A stretch of DNA of 64,000 bases from Aggregatibacter aphrophilus ATCC 33389 (GCF_900636915.1 NZ_LR134327.1:1-64000); one strand, 5' to 3'. Numbered from the stretch's first letter, positions 1 through 9,705 are shown. Notes: generated from the sequence alone by a model not told the origin. Made by a program: numbers and translations.

Positions 1-1046
1 TTATGACTATTGGCATGTAATAAGTTTCTTTCGGTCATAACAAGCAGGCGTTGGCTTGTTTGTCCGGTAATTTGCTTAACATCGTCAGCAATATCCTCAG
101 ACACAATACCTGCGCTAATATATCGGTCACTTGCCCCACGATTATTCAGGTTGGCTTTAACCCAATTCTCAAATGCCTTATGCCGCGCTTCACTTTTGTT
201 GATTGCTTGGATAGTCTGACTACGTAAATCACGGTTTTTTGGCATCTAAGATTTTACGGATTAAAACGATGTCATTTCCTACCGCACTTTTGCCAACATT
301 ATTGCTCCATCCTGCGTCCGTGGTAATGGTGCCTTTATCGGTCGTTAGGCTATACACTTTGGCATGGGTTTCTTCGCCGGTGGCCTTATCCACGCCCGCA
401 AGCGCCCAATCCTGTTTAATTCTGCCGCCCGATTGACTTACCTCAAGCCCCATTTTGTCTAACCGTCTTTGGCTTAACGCACGCACCGGCAACGACAATT
501 CCAGCCATTGGGCGGATACATGACATCCCAAATCGGGTCGTCATAACGATACACCTTCTCGTGCAAGGCTAAATGACTTGCCCGAGTGCGACTATCTTTA
601 ATCGCCAAATATTGCCAATAGGGCTGTTCATCGGCGTTGGCCATTTGTTCGGCGTAGCGCGCGGCATGGTAAGCGGTGATTTTATTGGTGCGTAAAATCG
701 TTTGTAAGCGGCGCGGACTGCCGAGCTGTATCGTCTGCTCCGTGCCGTTGGTATTAGACACTTTAACTTTTCCCCACCATCCCAACGCCTCCAGTTTGGG
801 GCGCAAATTGTTGATATATTCGCGCTCCGGGATGCCTTTTTCAATGGCTTCCACGGTGGCCGTGCGGATAGTCTCTAAAATATCCATGCGGGTGACTTTT
901 GCCACGGTAAACGCCCGCGCGTGGGCATCCTCAAGGGCTTCTTGCCAATTCCAGGCGATGGCATACCCCTTGGCCTTGAGATAGTCAACGGCAAGTTTAG
1001 GCTCCATGCGCAATAGCTCGCGCATATCTAGATTAGCGGTTGGCAT
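1..1046 (-). pseudogene. Mu gp30/F-like minor head protein, frameshifted twice and cut by the window edge
   Basis: Starts at 1046 (MPTANLDMREL), 14 bases inside the end of the portal gene, as in Mu-like phages. The phage MuF/SPP1 gp7 head-morphogenesis module ends in the typical WDVMYPPNGWNCRCR motif. The frame is then lost at the CCGG at 486-489, where one G appears missing (CRCR then VRALSQRRLDKMG in the next frame). It is lost again at the T6 run 235-240 (one extra base). A third frame (NRDLRSQTIQAINKSEARH) stays open to base 1. The C-terminal extension, with LLVMTERNLLHANSH near the edge, could be a small nuclease-like domain of the kind appended to MuF proteins; this is a weak inference. 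The role of the family is minor capsid/head assembly. Confidence 0.75.
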
Positions 1047-2612
1047 TGAGACGTCCTATCAAGTCGCTAACAAATAATGCACGGGTAAGCATTTGCTCCA
1101 ACGCGTCATCGTCCAAATCTTGATAGAGTTCGGCCAGGCGGGTTTGTGCGTATTCATAGCCACCTGTGCGGATAGCGTCCACAATCGGTTTTAACATCGG
1201 GTCAATCACCGACTCGTATTCTTCTGCCGTAGGCTCCAGCTCGTCGATTAAGTCGTCGGGGTCGCGGTGGATTGTGTTAAATTTAAGCTCCGGTAGGTTA
1301 GCGCTTAATATGGCTTTTTTGCGCGGGTCTTCCGGTTCGGCTTTGGGCTGTGTTCGGCTTAATACGTCTTCATTCTCGGCTGCAACAGGGATTTGCATTT
1401 TATCTTGCGCCCATTGCAACGGGATTTTAAACCCGATGTCAACTAACTTGCCCAATCCCTCACCAAAGCTATTAATATCCTCACTTTCGGCGGTGTCAAA
1501 TTCAAATCGTGGTATGCGGCGCGCGTCGTTAAATGACTTACAGTTAAGCGCATAAAGCGGGTACACCAAATCACGGGTTAGCGTTGCGGCTAAGCGTTTT
1601 AAATCGGCGTCACGTAATTCTTGGCGCACCTCATTGTGTACATTGCCAAGGGCATTGGTCGAGGTCTTGCCATCAGATTGCGAGGTGAGCGTGCCGCCTA
1701 AAATCGCTTTAGACATGGATTTTTCCGCCCAGTCAATCATCGCCATAAATTCTGCCGCATTGCCGTCAGCCGCCTTGGCAAATTCAATCTCCATGGCGCG
1801 CGGGATGATGCCGCCTGCGTTATGACCGATACTCATTACCGCCCGTAACAATGTATTTTTCTCGTTGTTGGTAGCCCCTTCCGGATATTTACCAAGGCGC
1901 AATGGCAGGCCATAAATCTCCAAAAACTCGGCAAAATCTCGGGCGGAGTAGTTGCGATAAATAAACGCCAAACCAAGGTGCGCACAAGACCAATACGGGA
2001 CAAATAACCCGTTTTCGCCTTGGCTATATGCGTAATCCATCCAAATTTAGCCAGCTCCACGCCTTTTTCTGTGCCATCGCGCAAGCGTAATGTATTGCGG
2101 TCATATTGCGGCGTCATAAACCACGCAGGGTCGCGCCAGTTAACATTACGGATTAATTTCAGGCCGCTGACAAGGCCCGGTTCCCACTCGATTTCTTGGC
2201 AACTAAACCCTTTCAAAATGGCGTCAGTCGCATCAAAAATGCAATCATCCAGCCACGTTGCGTCACGCAAGATTTCTTCGAGCATTTGTGCGTCTCGTTG
2301 TTCTGCCGCACCGGCATTAGGCGGCGGGGCAATTTGCCAATCCATTGTCAAGATGGCATTACGGCGCTTGCCGAGCTCCGATTGCAAGTGTGAGTCCTTT
2401 TCCTCCATATCTTCGGCCAATTCACATTGTCCGATTAAGTCGCCCATTTCAGCGGCACGTAATAATGTTGCCGCTTTGGATGGGGTAAGACCGCTTGCCG
2501 GGTGCTCACTATAATGACGTTGCAACCAACCTAAGCGGCTGTCATTTTCGGTTTGTAGCTCGTCATCAAAAGCAAATGGTTTGCCGTGGATGTCTAAAAT
2601 TTTGCTTTGCAT
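1033..2612 (-). pseudogene. Mu gp29-like portal protein (DUF935), frameshifted
   Basis: Two overlapping frames together give one DUF935 portal protein of about 526 residues. The first frame (from 2612, MQSKILDIHGKPF) carries the N-terminus and the segment ending KTGYLSRIGLVRTLVW. The second continues at FIYRNYSARDFAEFLEIYG down to 1033. One C appears to be missing at about 1966-1969; restoring it gives RTLVWPFIYRNYS, the expected family sequence. Portal proteins form the dodecameric ring through which DNA enters the capsid. It lies between the terminase and head-morphogenesis genes, as in Mu. If the frameshift is real, the product is truncated. Confidence 0.8.
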
Positions 2613-2621
2613 AAGTAATCC

Positions 2622-4182
2622 TTAAATATTATCCCAATCAGAGCCAAACTCGGCCTTAAGGTCTTCTTTTTCGCTGTTGGAGTATTCAAAATTTCGGCCG
2701 CCTGTCGCGCTTTGGTGTTTGGCGGGCAGTGGTGTAAACTCAATTTCTCCGCCCGTCATATAACTTGCTCGCACTGCCATACAATACGACACCGCGCTGT
2801 CTCCGTGGCGCTGTCCGCTTTTGCCTTGATTGCGGGCGCGGTCGATTTTCGGTACGCCATTAATCACCACAATGTGCCCTTGGTCTAAGATGATTTCTTC
2901 ATCTTGCGGGATTTGGATCAGTCCGCTTTCATAGCGCTTTATATTTTGGCATCCACTCGCGGTACCATTTATCATTTAACTGCACCGTCTCGACCATGCT
3001 TGCGCCATAACGCAATAGCACGGACTCCGCTAAATACCCCCCGTTTCCGGTGGCATCAAATGCCGCACCGATAAAACGTGGGATGTGTTTTAACACAAAA
3101 AATACGATTTGTTTTTGTTGCTCATAAGGGCAATTACGCACCTCAAGGGTGATATCCATGTGGCGTGCCGTAGTCGGTTGCACGGCACAAACGCTAAAAA
3201 TACTCAAGTCGCCTTTACGCGCAAAGTCACACCCAAACGAGTGACGCATATCTTTATCTAGCGCGTCTAAGTGCGGTAAAACGTCTTTGATTAGCCATTC
3301 ATTGACTAGCGTAATACGCTCCATCTCACTGTAGTCTATAAACTTGCTGTCGCATTCAAATGCAAGTTTGACCTTATCCGGATTCGCCGCGCGGTCAACT
3401 AGCGGACGAGGGATATAACCACCGGAGCTTCGTTTTGGTACGCAGTAGTATTCTTCCAGTGCGTCTTCTTCCGTGGAGGTGTCACGCAATAAACCGCGCT
3501 TCCAGGCATCTTCTTTTGCTGGTGACCATTCCTGTTTTGACACCTGGCAAATACGTTGGTAAAGCCCCTCTTTGCACGCGTCATCTAGTGTAATAGTGTG
3601 GATGGAGTAGCTTTTGCGACCCGCGCGGCTATCTTGGATTAATTGGTTAAACAGATTGTCCACGCCGTTATGAGTTGAGATTAACCGCACTTTTGCGCCC
3701 CACATGGTAAGCGCAAGAGCCGCCTTCAGAACTTCGGCTAGTTTTTCGTGAAATGCCGCTTCGTCAATACACACGACCCCTTGCATACCACGCAAGTTTT
3801 TAGGGTTGGATGAGAGTGCTTTAATCTTAAAGCCCGATGCAAAGTAGATGACGTAGGTTAAAATGTCCTTGTCTTCGTCATCAAAAATCTCTTCTTGGAT
3901 TTGCCCGGCGGCTTGGTTAAAGTTTTCCGCCCACATGGCCGCCGCGTCAATAAACTCGCGTGCCATCTCTTTGTTGGAGCCGATATAAAAAACATCAGAC
4001 CCGCTGTCTGATTTTGCTCTGCCCGCAATTAATACATCATCTGCCGCTTCCGCCCAGGTTAAACCTGTTCGACGGGACTTTTCGGCAATTTTTAAAGGGC
4101 TATCATCAGCAACCCAGCGCTTTTGATAGCCCAATAATAATTCTTTCGGATCAAACGGGATAAAATCCGGTAACTTCATCAT
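2622..4182 (-). pseudogene. Mu gp28-like terminase large subunit, frameshifted
   Basis: The first 417 codons (from 4182) include an ATPase core: SRRTGLTWAEAADD near residue 37 in the Walker A position, and GVVCIDEAAFHEKL in the Walker B position. The RNase H-like nuclease part includes FGCDFARKGDLSIF. The frame ends early at MPKYKAL*. A second frame from about 2937 down to 2622 continues the protein (YESGLIQIPQDEEIILDQG). One extra base at about 2934-2938 explains the break. The start overlaps the stop of the DUF3486 gene by 4 bases. Function by family: packaging motor that cuts and translocates phage DNA. Confidence 0.8.
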
Positions 4183-4748
4183 GCAATCCCCAAAATTTTT
4201 GCTTTCAGGTGGTCAACGGTTTCTTGCGATAGTCCGGCTTGCGAAATCACTTTTTCCGCCGTTTCTGCGGCAAGTTGCGCCACCTCTTTGCGAATTTTGC
4301 GCTCCCGCTCCTCGTTGATAGCTTGTGCTTGCTCAATTCGGTTGGCTACTAAAGCAAGCTGATTAATGACTTTAGGGTCGACATCATCATCTTGACCTAA
4401 CGCCATGGCCTTATCAAAGGCAATGGTCTTGACCGCCTCCATTAAGAGTTTGCCAACATCCGATTGCGGCGCTTCGCCGATTTGCTTCGTCCAGATTTCG
4501 GCCATCTCGCGGCTTTCGCGGATTTTTGCCCCCATCTTTTCCATCTTGCTGGCATAGCGGTTAAGCCCTGTTTTGCTCAAAAGTGCGGTTTCCGGCAAGC
4601 CACAATCGCGGATGAGATCGTTAATTTCTTCCAAAATTTCAGCCTGTGAAAACATCTTGTCGCGCAACATCATGGCAAGGCGGGTTTTGATGTCCGGTGG
4701 TAATAAATCAACTTTTGATGCGCGCCCGCGGGTGGTTTTATCACTCAT
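4179..4748 (-). CDS. Mu gp27-like protein, DUF3486 (probable small terminase)
   Basis: Complete frame of 189 residues, alpha-helical and rich in charged residues. It resembles the DUF3486 family found directly upstream of the terminase large subunit in Mu-like phages, where it is thought to serve as the small terminase or packaging-recognition protein. The stop overlaps the terminase start by 4 bases (ATGA type), which suggests translational coupling. It is one of the few intact genes in the left half of the prophage. It contains a perfect USS at 4581-4589. Confidence 0.75.
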   Translation of the reverse strand: MSDKTTRGRASKVDLLPPDIKTRLAMMLRDKMFSQAEILEEINDLIRDCGLPETALLSKTGLNRYASKMEKMGAKIRESREMAEIWTKQIGEAPQSDVGKLLMEAVKTIAFDKAMALGQDDDVDPKVINQLALVANRIEQAQAINEERERKIRKEVAQLAAETAEKVISQAGLSQETVDHLKAKILGIA

Positions 4749-4759
4749 TTAAAGCCCCT

Positions 4760-5070
4760 TTAAAGTCGGTTTAAAGGTGAGGTGACGGGGCGTTTAACGC
4801 CGTCCACGATAACGCGCCCTTGTGCCACGTCTAACCCTCTTTGAGTGATGACGAGGACAAAAAACTCACCTTTGCCGGTGTCAATGCGCTTGATTTTGAC
4901 TAACCTTGTTCTTCGAGCCAAATCGCATGATTGCGCACCAAATCGCGGCTGATGTTGTGTCCGTAGGCGGTTAATACATCTTGTAAGATGGACTCGTTAG
5001 CGTCGTAGCCGTCTTCCGCAAGCGTGCGGAGCATGACAAGACGTTGGTCTTTAGTAAAAATATCGTGCAT
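4760..5070 (-). pseudogene. Mu gp26-like small phage protein (winged-helix type), frameshifted
   Basis: Starts at 5070 (MHDIFTKDQRLVMLRTLAED). The frame reads to HAIWLEEQG and meets a stop, while the next frame continues LVKIKRIDTGKGEFFVLVIT to a stop at 4760, just before the DUF3486 start. One T seems to be missing at about 4900-4904. The restored protein would be about 103 residues. The pattern LVRNHAIWLEEQGLVKI fits the ArsR-like small phage protein that sits at this position in Mu-like genomes. Its function is unknown. Confidence 0.6.
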
Positions 5071-5073
5071 GAT

Positions 5074-5410
5074 TTATTCCTTTCGGTTCAAAACTTTATC
5101 TTCCAGCAATAAGCCCGTTTGGCGGCTAATTGCGCTTAATGTGGCGTTAGTGGCCTTCGTTTCGCCTTCAATTTTTGTCATCAATTTTTCAAGTGATGCA
5201 AAATCTTTTGCAGTGGGTAACGCGTCCACTTTTAATTCCATTTTTTGTCAACCGTTCATCGTTTTTTTCGATGCCATCTTGCAGCATGTAAATATCGCTT
5301 TTTTTGGCATATTTACTATCCATTTTGAGCCAAAAAAGGGTTCCTATAACGCCAAAAAGGGTGGCGATAATGCTCCAGTTTTTCTGGATAAAAGAGATAA
5401 TTTCCATCAT
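5074..5410 (-). pseudogene. DUF2730 family phage protein, frameshifted
   Basis: Starts at 5410 (MMEIISFIQKNWSIIATLFG). One N-terminal transmembrane segment (about residues 8-28) is followed by a coiled-coil region. The frame is broken at the T6 run 5241-5246 (A6 on the coding strand). One base fewer restores TKMELKVDALPTAKDFASLE and runs to a stop at 5074. The restored length is about 111 residues. DUF2730 (Mu gp25-like) proteins lie between the lysis and packaging genes in Mu-like phages; their role is not established. Confidence 0.65.
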
Positions 5411-5625
5411 TTTTGTGATTCTTCGTGTTCTTGTTGACAACTTACACAACGCACACAGTGCGGCATGGCTTTAATGCGGGCTGGGGGGATAAGCGCACCG
5501 CAATCCATACAATACCGCGCCGTGTTCATGGCATTGGCAAATTGTTGCGCCGATGCCTGTTGTTTGCGCCAGTTATCCCACATTATTTCTTCCCTTTCTT
5601 GGGTTTTATCAACAATGTCATTCAT
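5407..5625 (-). CDS. TraR/DksA-type zinc finger phage protein
   Basis: 72 residues, with a C-terminal four-cysteine zinc finger (CMDCGALIPPAR ... CVRCVSC, residues about 39-63), the signature of small TraR/DksA proteins. Family members bind in the RNA polymerase secondary channel and alter promoter response. Phage versions are common between the lysis and packaging genes. The start overlaps the end of the Rz1-like gene, and the stop overlaps the next gene by 4 bases, so it is in a tight operon. A later start at MWDNWRKQQ (5583) is possible. Confidence 0.8.
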   Translation of the reverse strand: MNDIVDKTQEREEIMWDNWRKQQASAQQFANAMNTARYCMDCGALIPPARIKAMPHCVRCVSCQQEHEESQK

Positions 5626-5824
5626 TGGGTTGTGATTCCTTCTCGCAAATGGTGCGATAGGTTTTGTTATGGGCTAACACTTGGCGCAACGTGCCTAGCG
5701 TGTCCTTTTCCGAGGCTTTAATAATGGCAAAGCCTGCGCAACTATTATTCGGCGCGTAAGTCGTTGTTTTTGCGCAACTCGTCAACAACAGAGTCGCGAC
5801 CAAGACCATGAGTTGTTTCATCAT
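5618..5824 (-). CDS. Rz1-like outer-membrane spanin lipoprotein
   Basis: 68 residues, starting with a lipoprotein signal peptide (MMKQLMVLVATLLLTSC, lipobox LTSC). It begins inside the C-terminal part of the Rz-like gene in another frame, which is the classic nested Rz/Rz1 arrangement. Two-component spanins fuse inner and outer membrane in the last step of phage lysis. The mature part is short with two further cysteines. The call rests on the lipobox and nesting rather than on residue similarity. Confidence 0.7.
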   Translation of the reverse strand: MMKQLMVLVATLLLTSCAKTTTYAPNNSCAGFAIIKASEKDTLGTLRQVLAHNKTYRTICEKESQPNE

Positions 5825-6030
5825 TTTTTTGCTTCACTTTGTAGTTTTTAACTTGTTTCTCAACGACCGCTTTTTCGGTCTTGAGCTGTTCGTTTTTGGT
5901 TGTTAATTCCGCGTTTGCACGAGACAGGCTCTCTGCGTGAGATTTAATTCTGCGGATTTTAAAAATACACATAGCCGATGATGGCCAAGATAACGGCGCC
6001 AAGCGCGCCAATTAGGCTTAAATTAATCAT
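5745..6030 (-). pseudogene. Rz-like inner-membrane spanin (DUF2681), frameshifted
   Basis: From 6030 the frame encodes a hydrophobic N-terminus (MINLSLIGALGAVILAIIGY) and then stops at VYF*. The next frame continues KIRRIKSHAESLSRANAELT, a long coiled coil, to 5745. One extra base in the run at 5961-5965 separates them. A transmembrane segment plus periplasmic coiled coil, and the Rz1 lipoprotein nested in the 3' end, fit an Rz spanin. DUF2681 is the Pasteurellaceae phage family it resembles. Confidence 0.7.
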
Positions 6031-6256
6031 AATTAGGGTCTCTGTGTCTGTTGCGATTTAATGCGTTAGCAAAGCCCTTGGTTGCTGCACCGCCTGCGCA
6101 AAAAATGGCAAAGTACATAAACATTTCCGGCACATAAGGACGGTCAACCCATGCGCAAAAGCAGAGGATAACGGCCATTAAAATCGCGCCGAAAAACTGG
6201 ATAAATGCGGTTGTGGACAATCGGCCGTCCGCGTTAGTGTAAAGCTGTGAAAACAT
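6023..6256 (-). CDS. Small phage membrane protein (DUF2644-like)
   Basis: 77 residues from MFSQLYTNADGRLSTTAF, chosen because upstream methionines fall inside the preceding gene. Two hydrophobic segments (about residues 17-36 and 42-60) suggest two membrane passes. It resembles small membrane proteins of Pasteurellaceae Mu-like phages placed between the amidase and Rz. That position and topology would suit a holin, but holin activity cannot be read from the sequence. Confidence 0.65.
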   Translation of the reverse strand: MFSQLYTNADGRLSTTAFIQFFGAILMAVILCFCAWVDRPYVPEMFMYFAIFCAGGAATKGFANALNRNRHRDPNYD

Positions 6257-6258
6257 AA

Positions 6259-6493
6259 TTATTGCCCCTGTATAAGCTCGCAACGGTAAAAATTAACGCC
6301 TATTTTGAATTTGCCGTAATCTTGGCAATCGGTAACAACATCAAAACTGACGCTAATCACAGTAAACATAATGCCAATTAGACATACTGCGACAATCAAA
6401 AATAAAATCGCTATGTCAGTCTTGTCATGCATAAACGATATAACAGCACCAAAACTGCAAACGGCAAATAAACAGATCGGGAAGCCCCATCAT
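6259..6493 (-). pseudogene. Small phage membrane protein, frameshifted
   Basis: Directly after the amidase stop, an ATG pair (6488-6493) opens a frame (MMGLPDLF) that ends after about 22 codons. The neighbouring frame is open from there to 6259 and encodes a transmembrane segment (TDIAILFLIVAVCLIGIMF) and a cysteine-containing tail ending CELIQGQ. The total length is not a multiple of three, so one base change around 6450-6475 probably split the gene. It is a possible holin or lysis accessory; no family is recognised. Confidence 0.5.
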
Positions 6494-7041
6494 TTACCCC
6501 TTATACAAATGGTCAAAGTTAATCATTTGCTCACTATCAAGCCATGCCCATACATCAAAACAAGGGCAATCTTTCAGCCACTCGTTCGGCGTAATCGTGC
6601 CGTCGCCGTTTAAATCAGGGCTTAAATCACGATGTCCACAAATGCGAGCACTGGGATGTTGACTTTCGAGTTTGCGTAAGAGTTTGTGCAGTGCAATCCA
6701 CTGCGCCTCGGTGTATTCACCGTGGTTTTTGCCTCTTTTGGTGACGCCACCGACTAGGCAAATGCCGACGGAATGTTGGTTGTGGCCTTTTACATGCGCC
6801 CCGTCTTCACCAACTTGACGGCCTGTTTTCCACGGTGCCGTCAGTATCAATCACAAAGTGGTAGCCGATAGAGGTTAAGTGCGGGTTAAATTGTTTGCAT
6901 TTTGCGGCGTCACGTTTAAATCCGCGCGGCTTTGTGCCACTCATCAATGCGTTGTGCGGCGGTTTGTGTGGCAGTGCGTAATTGATTGCCGTTTTGTGTG
7001 GCCGAGCAATGGATCACTATTTTGTGGATGGGTAAAGACAT
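6494..7041 (-). pseudogene. N-acetylmuramoyl-L-alanine amidase (phage endolysin), two frameshifts
   Basis: Starts at 7041 with MSLPIHKIVIHCSATQNG, the first zinc-ligand motif (IHCSAT) of the amidase_2/T7-lysozyme family. The frame breaks at about 6923-6930 (one extra base) and resumes as RGFKRDAAKCKQFNPHLTSI then GYHFVIDTDGTVE. It breaks again at the T run 6826-6829 and resumes as TGRQVGEDGAHVKGHNQHSV. The last part holds the zinc ligands in ICGHRDLSPDLNGDG and KDCPCFDV. The intact protein would be about 182 residues and would cleave the peptidoglycan stem peptide from MurNAc at lysis. Confidence 0.85.
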
Positions 7042-7045
7042 AAAA

Positions 7046-7076
7046 AAACTCCCTTTAATGTTTTAAAGGGAGTTTA
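7046..7076. terminator. Hairpin between mor and the amidase gene
   Basis: A near-perfect inverted repeat (AAACTCCCTTTA, five-base loop, TAAAGGGAGTTT) lies between the end of mor (7120) and the amidase start (7041). It probably ends the early transcript, so that late lysis genes depend on a separate promoter. Confidence 0.65.
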
Positions 7077-7119
7077 AACAAAGTAAGGAGCTATTCGGGT
7101 TTATTGTCTATCACTAAAT

Positions 7120-7540
7120 TTAGTAGGGTAATTCAGGCTGATAGCGTTTTTTGATGATGTTACGTTGTTTGCGGATAATAGCGTAAATATGCGGCTCAGA
7201 CAAGCCGTAACGCTCACTTAATGCCCGCACATTACCGCCGTTAAAATCATTATAGATAGCATAGTCGCGGAGTGCTTCTTTTAGTCTGTCTGCGCGCGGC
7301 AGGTAGATAGCACGACCGCCGAGATAGTGCGATATGACAAGGATTATTTTTTCGATAGTCTTATCATCAAAGCTCTTTCCTTGTCGGCTAAATTCGGCTT
7401 TTAATCAACTGCACTAATTTGACTAACACGCTTTCCCAAGACTTGGATAATTCATCATCCGGAATGTGATCTAACTTATCAAATAACTGCCCGACCATCT
7501 CGTGGTCATCTGCAAATAAATCGTGTTGTTCGTCTGTCAT
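7120..7540 (-). pseudogene. mor: Mor transcription activator, frameshifted
   Basis: Starts at 7540 (MTDEQHDLFADDHEMVG), overlapping the gemA stop as ATGA. The frame ends at LVQLIKSRI*. The next frame continues AEFSRQGKSFDDKTIEKIIL, then the Mor/C helix-turn-helix region (NVRALSERYGLSEPHIYAII) to 7120. One extra base in the run at 7399-7402 (coding-strand A4) explains the break; with A3 the junction reads LIKAEFSRQG. The full length would be about 139 residues. In Mu, Mor activates the middle promoter. If truly broken, the prophage could not switch to late expression. Confidence 0.8.
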
Positions 7541-8009
7541 ACTTGCGCTCTCCGTTGCCATTTTTTCAAAATCTCAAGTAGTTTGTTGCTTCGTCGTCAT
7601 CTAAACTTTGCACATTGAGCTTGATTAGCTGATTTGGTTGATTGTTTTTTGCTTTAAACAATGTATTGTGCATAAACCGATTTAACGCACGCTCCGAGCC
7701 GTCTTTAACAATGCCTGCTTTGTGCATTTGTATCCAAATTGCGCGGATTTTGTGAGTGATTCGGGATTTCACAATCGCATGTTCAGTTACCGGTGTTCTG
7801 CCTTTTCTGACTTGTGGTTTAAACCCCTTATCTTTCATGCTTTCGTACACTTTTAAAAGCTCCTCAATCGTCATTTTAGTGGTGCTTGTTTTGCCGGTTA
7901 GATTATCCAACAACACACGATAACTTAACTCATCCATATTTAACTTGCTTTTTGCAATATGGATCAGCTGGATAAGTTTAGGTTTAGTTAATTTAACGTC
8001 TAGTATCAT
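7537..8009 (-). pseudogene. gemA: GemA/gp16-like regulatory protein (DUF1018), frameshifted near the end
   Basis: The frame from 8009 (MILDVKLTKPKLIQLIHIAK) matches the phage GemA family, including the typical segment VKSRITHKIRAIWIQMHKAG. It ends prematurely as EATNYLRF*. The neighbouring frame gives the usual ending LLEILKKWQRRAQV and a stop at 7537 overlapping the mor start. One base appears missing at about 7578-7585. GemA in Mu is an early protein linked to modulation of host gene expression and DNA gyrase. Since only the last 15 residues are affected, partial function is conceivable. Confidence 0.75.
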
Positions 8010-8531
8010 TTTTCCATTCCAACCAAATTGTATATTCCGGCATATTCTTTACAAATTCCAATTGCCCAATAGCAGCATATTGCTCAATGTACTGTATTGC
8101 AGCCGTACGCTTGTCTTCTTCCAATTTTTCCGTATTTTCCACCGTACTTTTACCTTGCTCATTGCGCACCACAGCAAATAACGGTTTCGCCCCCTCATAC
8201 ACCTTTTTGAGATAATTGTGATTTGTTAACGCTACCACATTTCGGGTTTCACGGCGGTTTTTCATCACGCCACTGACAGTTTCGGTGAGCGCATGGGACA
8301 ACAACGGACTCGGCTGATACATATCCAACACCTCTTGCATTAATTTTAATGCTCTTGAGTTAGATAATGCGCTTTTCCCGGTCTAAATAGGGAAATATAA
8401 CTCACCAACGCACGGGCATTGTCGCCGCGTAAATTGGTAATAATACCCAACATTTCACGCCCCGCGTCATCTTCTAATAGCACATCCAAGTGGATGTCAC
8501 TATGGCAAACCGGGCAACGGCATAATTTCAC
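7993..8531 (-). pseudogene. Zinc-ribbon phage early protein, frameshifted
   Basis: The first frame (from 8531) has a zinc-ribbon start, CRCPVCHSDIHLDVLLED, and a conserved block ending ISLFRPGK, then stops at 8346. The next frame continues LSNSRALKLMQEVLDMYQ and later TNHNYLKKVYEGAKP to 7993. One base is missing around 8368-8380. Joined, it gives a protein of about 179 residues of a type common beside gemA in Mu-like phages. Its function is not established. Taken alone, the 115-residue downstream frame would be misread as a separate gene. Confidence 0.65.
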
Positions 8532-8644
8532 TTTAAAACTCCTTTAAACTAGGTTTAAAACACATTATTCAGCCCACTTCATCTAACTTATTCCCCTCTT
8601 TTGTAAAGAGGGTTAGGGAAGATTTAATGGACTGTAAATGGGTT

Positions 8645-9139
8645 TTAGTCGATTGGTGGTTGTGGCAACGGTTTCCAATGTGTTACACCTTCAAACTCTA
8701 CACCGTCAAAACTACAAAATCCCATACCATCTTCAAAGTAGCTGCCCGTTCTAATTAGCCACCCGGATTCGGATTCCGGTACCTTCATTGCAAATAAAAC
8801 TTCACTCCAATCGCCTGGCAACCGTTCCGAACACTTAATCCAGCCATTTTGTGGATACTCAACAAGCACCGGAGGATTTTCAACCATGTGAATGAACTCA
8901 TCGGCATAGAGTTCTTTTTCCTCTTCGGTGAGCGGTCTGGTCGGTAAATCAAATCCGCCTAACACAACCCCAAAACACCCCTCTTTTATAGCGTCTTCAA
9001 GGTCAGTATCAAATCCATCATTTGTGCCAAATTCAAATATCTGGTCGACACAGTCTTGTGCTTGTGATTTAGCTTCGTCTAATGTATCGTGCGTTGTGAA
9101 CTCACGTTCTAACGCGTCATAAGCAAAATATTTGTTCAT
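8645..9139 (-). CDS. DUF551 domain phage protein
   Basis: 164 residues, intact. The C-terminal third has the DUF551 signature: GWIKCSERLPGDWSEVLFAM at the start of the domain and VTHWKPLPQPP at the end. The N-terminal 100 residues are acidic and unassigned. DUF551 proteins are frequent accessory genes of phages and prophages with no known function. A purine-rich CAAGGAAAA just before the start is a plausible ribosome binding site. Confidence 0.75.
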   Translation of the reverse strand: MNKYFAYDALEREFTTHDTLDEAKSQAQDCVDQIFEFGTNDGFDTDLEDAIKEGCFGVVLGGFDLPTRPLTEEEKELYADEFIHMVENPPVLVEYPQNGWIKCSERLPGDWSEVLFAMKVPESESGWLIRTGSYFEDGMGFCSFDGVEFEGVTHWKPLPQPPID

Positions 9140-9214
9140 TTTTATTTTCCTTGTAACATCAAAAATTCACTTTGTTTGATTTCCGTTAAACACTCAGGGA
9201 TTGCCGGAAAATCA

Positions 9215-9703
9215 TCACCACCGAAGCCTTCTGATTTCACCCGGTATTTTTGCGATAAAGTGATCGCTTGCCACACCACACACTGCGATATATGCCATGT
9301 TACTCGCAAACACCCAACAATTAAGCGCTAACTCGCTTATCATAAAATCATTAAAACTTGGATATTGATTTAATATATTTCTGAGTTCTTGGATTTTAGC
9401 GTTAAACGCCTTGCCGGCTTTGGTGCGATTGTTGCCGGTAATATTCACTTTCCCACCTTCAATCATTTCAAATTTATAGGTTTTATCCTCTTTAATTTTT
9501 TCAAATTCAGGATTGTTTTCGCTACATACAATGCCATAAATTCGACTTTCACTGCCGCGCCAAAACTCATAAAACGGGATAGTGTCAAAAATTACGTCTA
9601 ATTCTTTGTTTCGTTGTTCGTGGTCGATATTCCATTGTTGATAAAGTGATTTAACCGGTTCAACATTTAATGCACATTTAAAATATCTAAATTCAGGTTT
9701 CAT
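9215..9703 (-). CDS. Hypothetical phage early protein
   Basis: 162 residues from MKPEFRYFKCALNVEPVKSL (9703); a start six codons upstream is possible. No family is recognised. The last residues (PGEIRRLRW) may be wrong: from about 9240 a neighbouring frame reads VKSEGFGGDDFPAIPECLTE and continues to a stop at 9142, just before the DUF551 gene. The gene may therefore originally have extended to 9142 and lost its frame near 9240. Alternatively, that frame is a separate 32-residue GTG-start peptide. Confidence 0.55.
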   Translation of the reverse strand: MKPEFRYFKCALNVEPVKSLYQQWNIDHEQRNKELDVIFDTIPFYEFWRGSESRIYGIVCSENNPEFEKIKEDKTYKFEMIEGGKVNITGNNRTKAGKAFNAKIQELRNILNQYPSFNDFMISELALNCWVFASNMAYIAVCGVASDHFIAKIPGEIRRLRW

Positions 9704-9705
9704 TT

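Noticed and set aside
2020..2514. Plus-strand open frame of 164 codons inside the portal gene
   Set aside because: Antisense to a conserved DUF935 protein, without a ribosome binding site or recognisable product.
5618..5824. Rz1-like frame as a spurious overlap
   Set aside because: Kept as real because it has a full lipobox and the nested position typical of Rz1.
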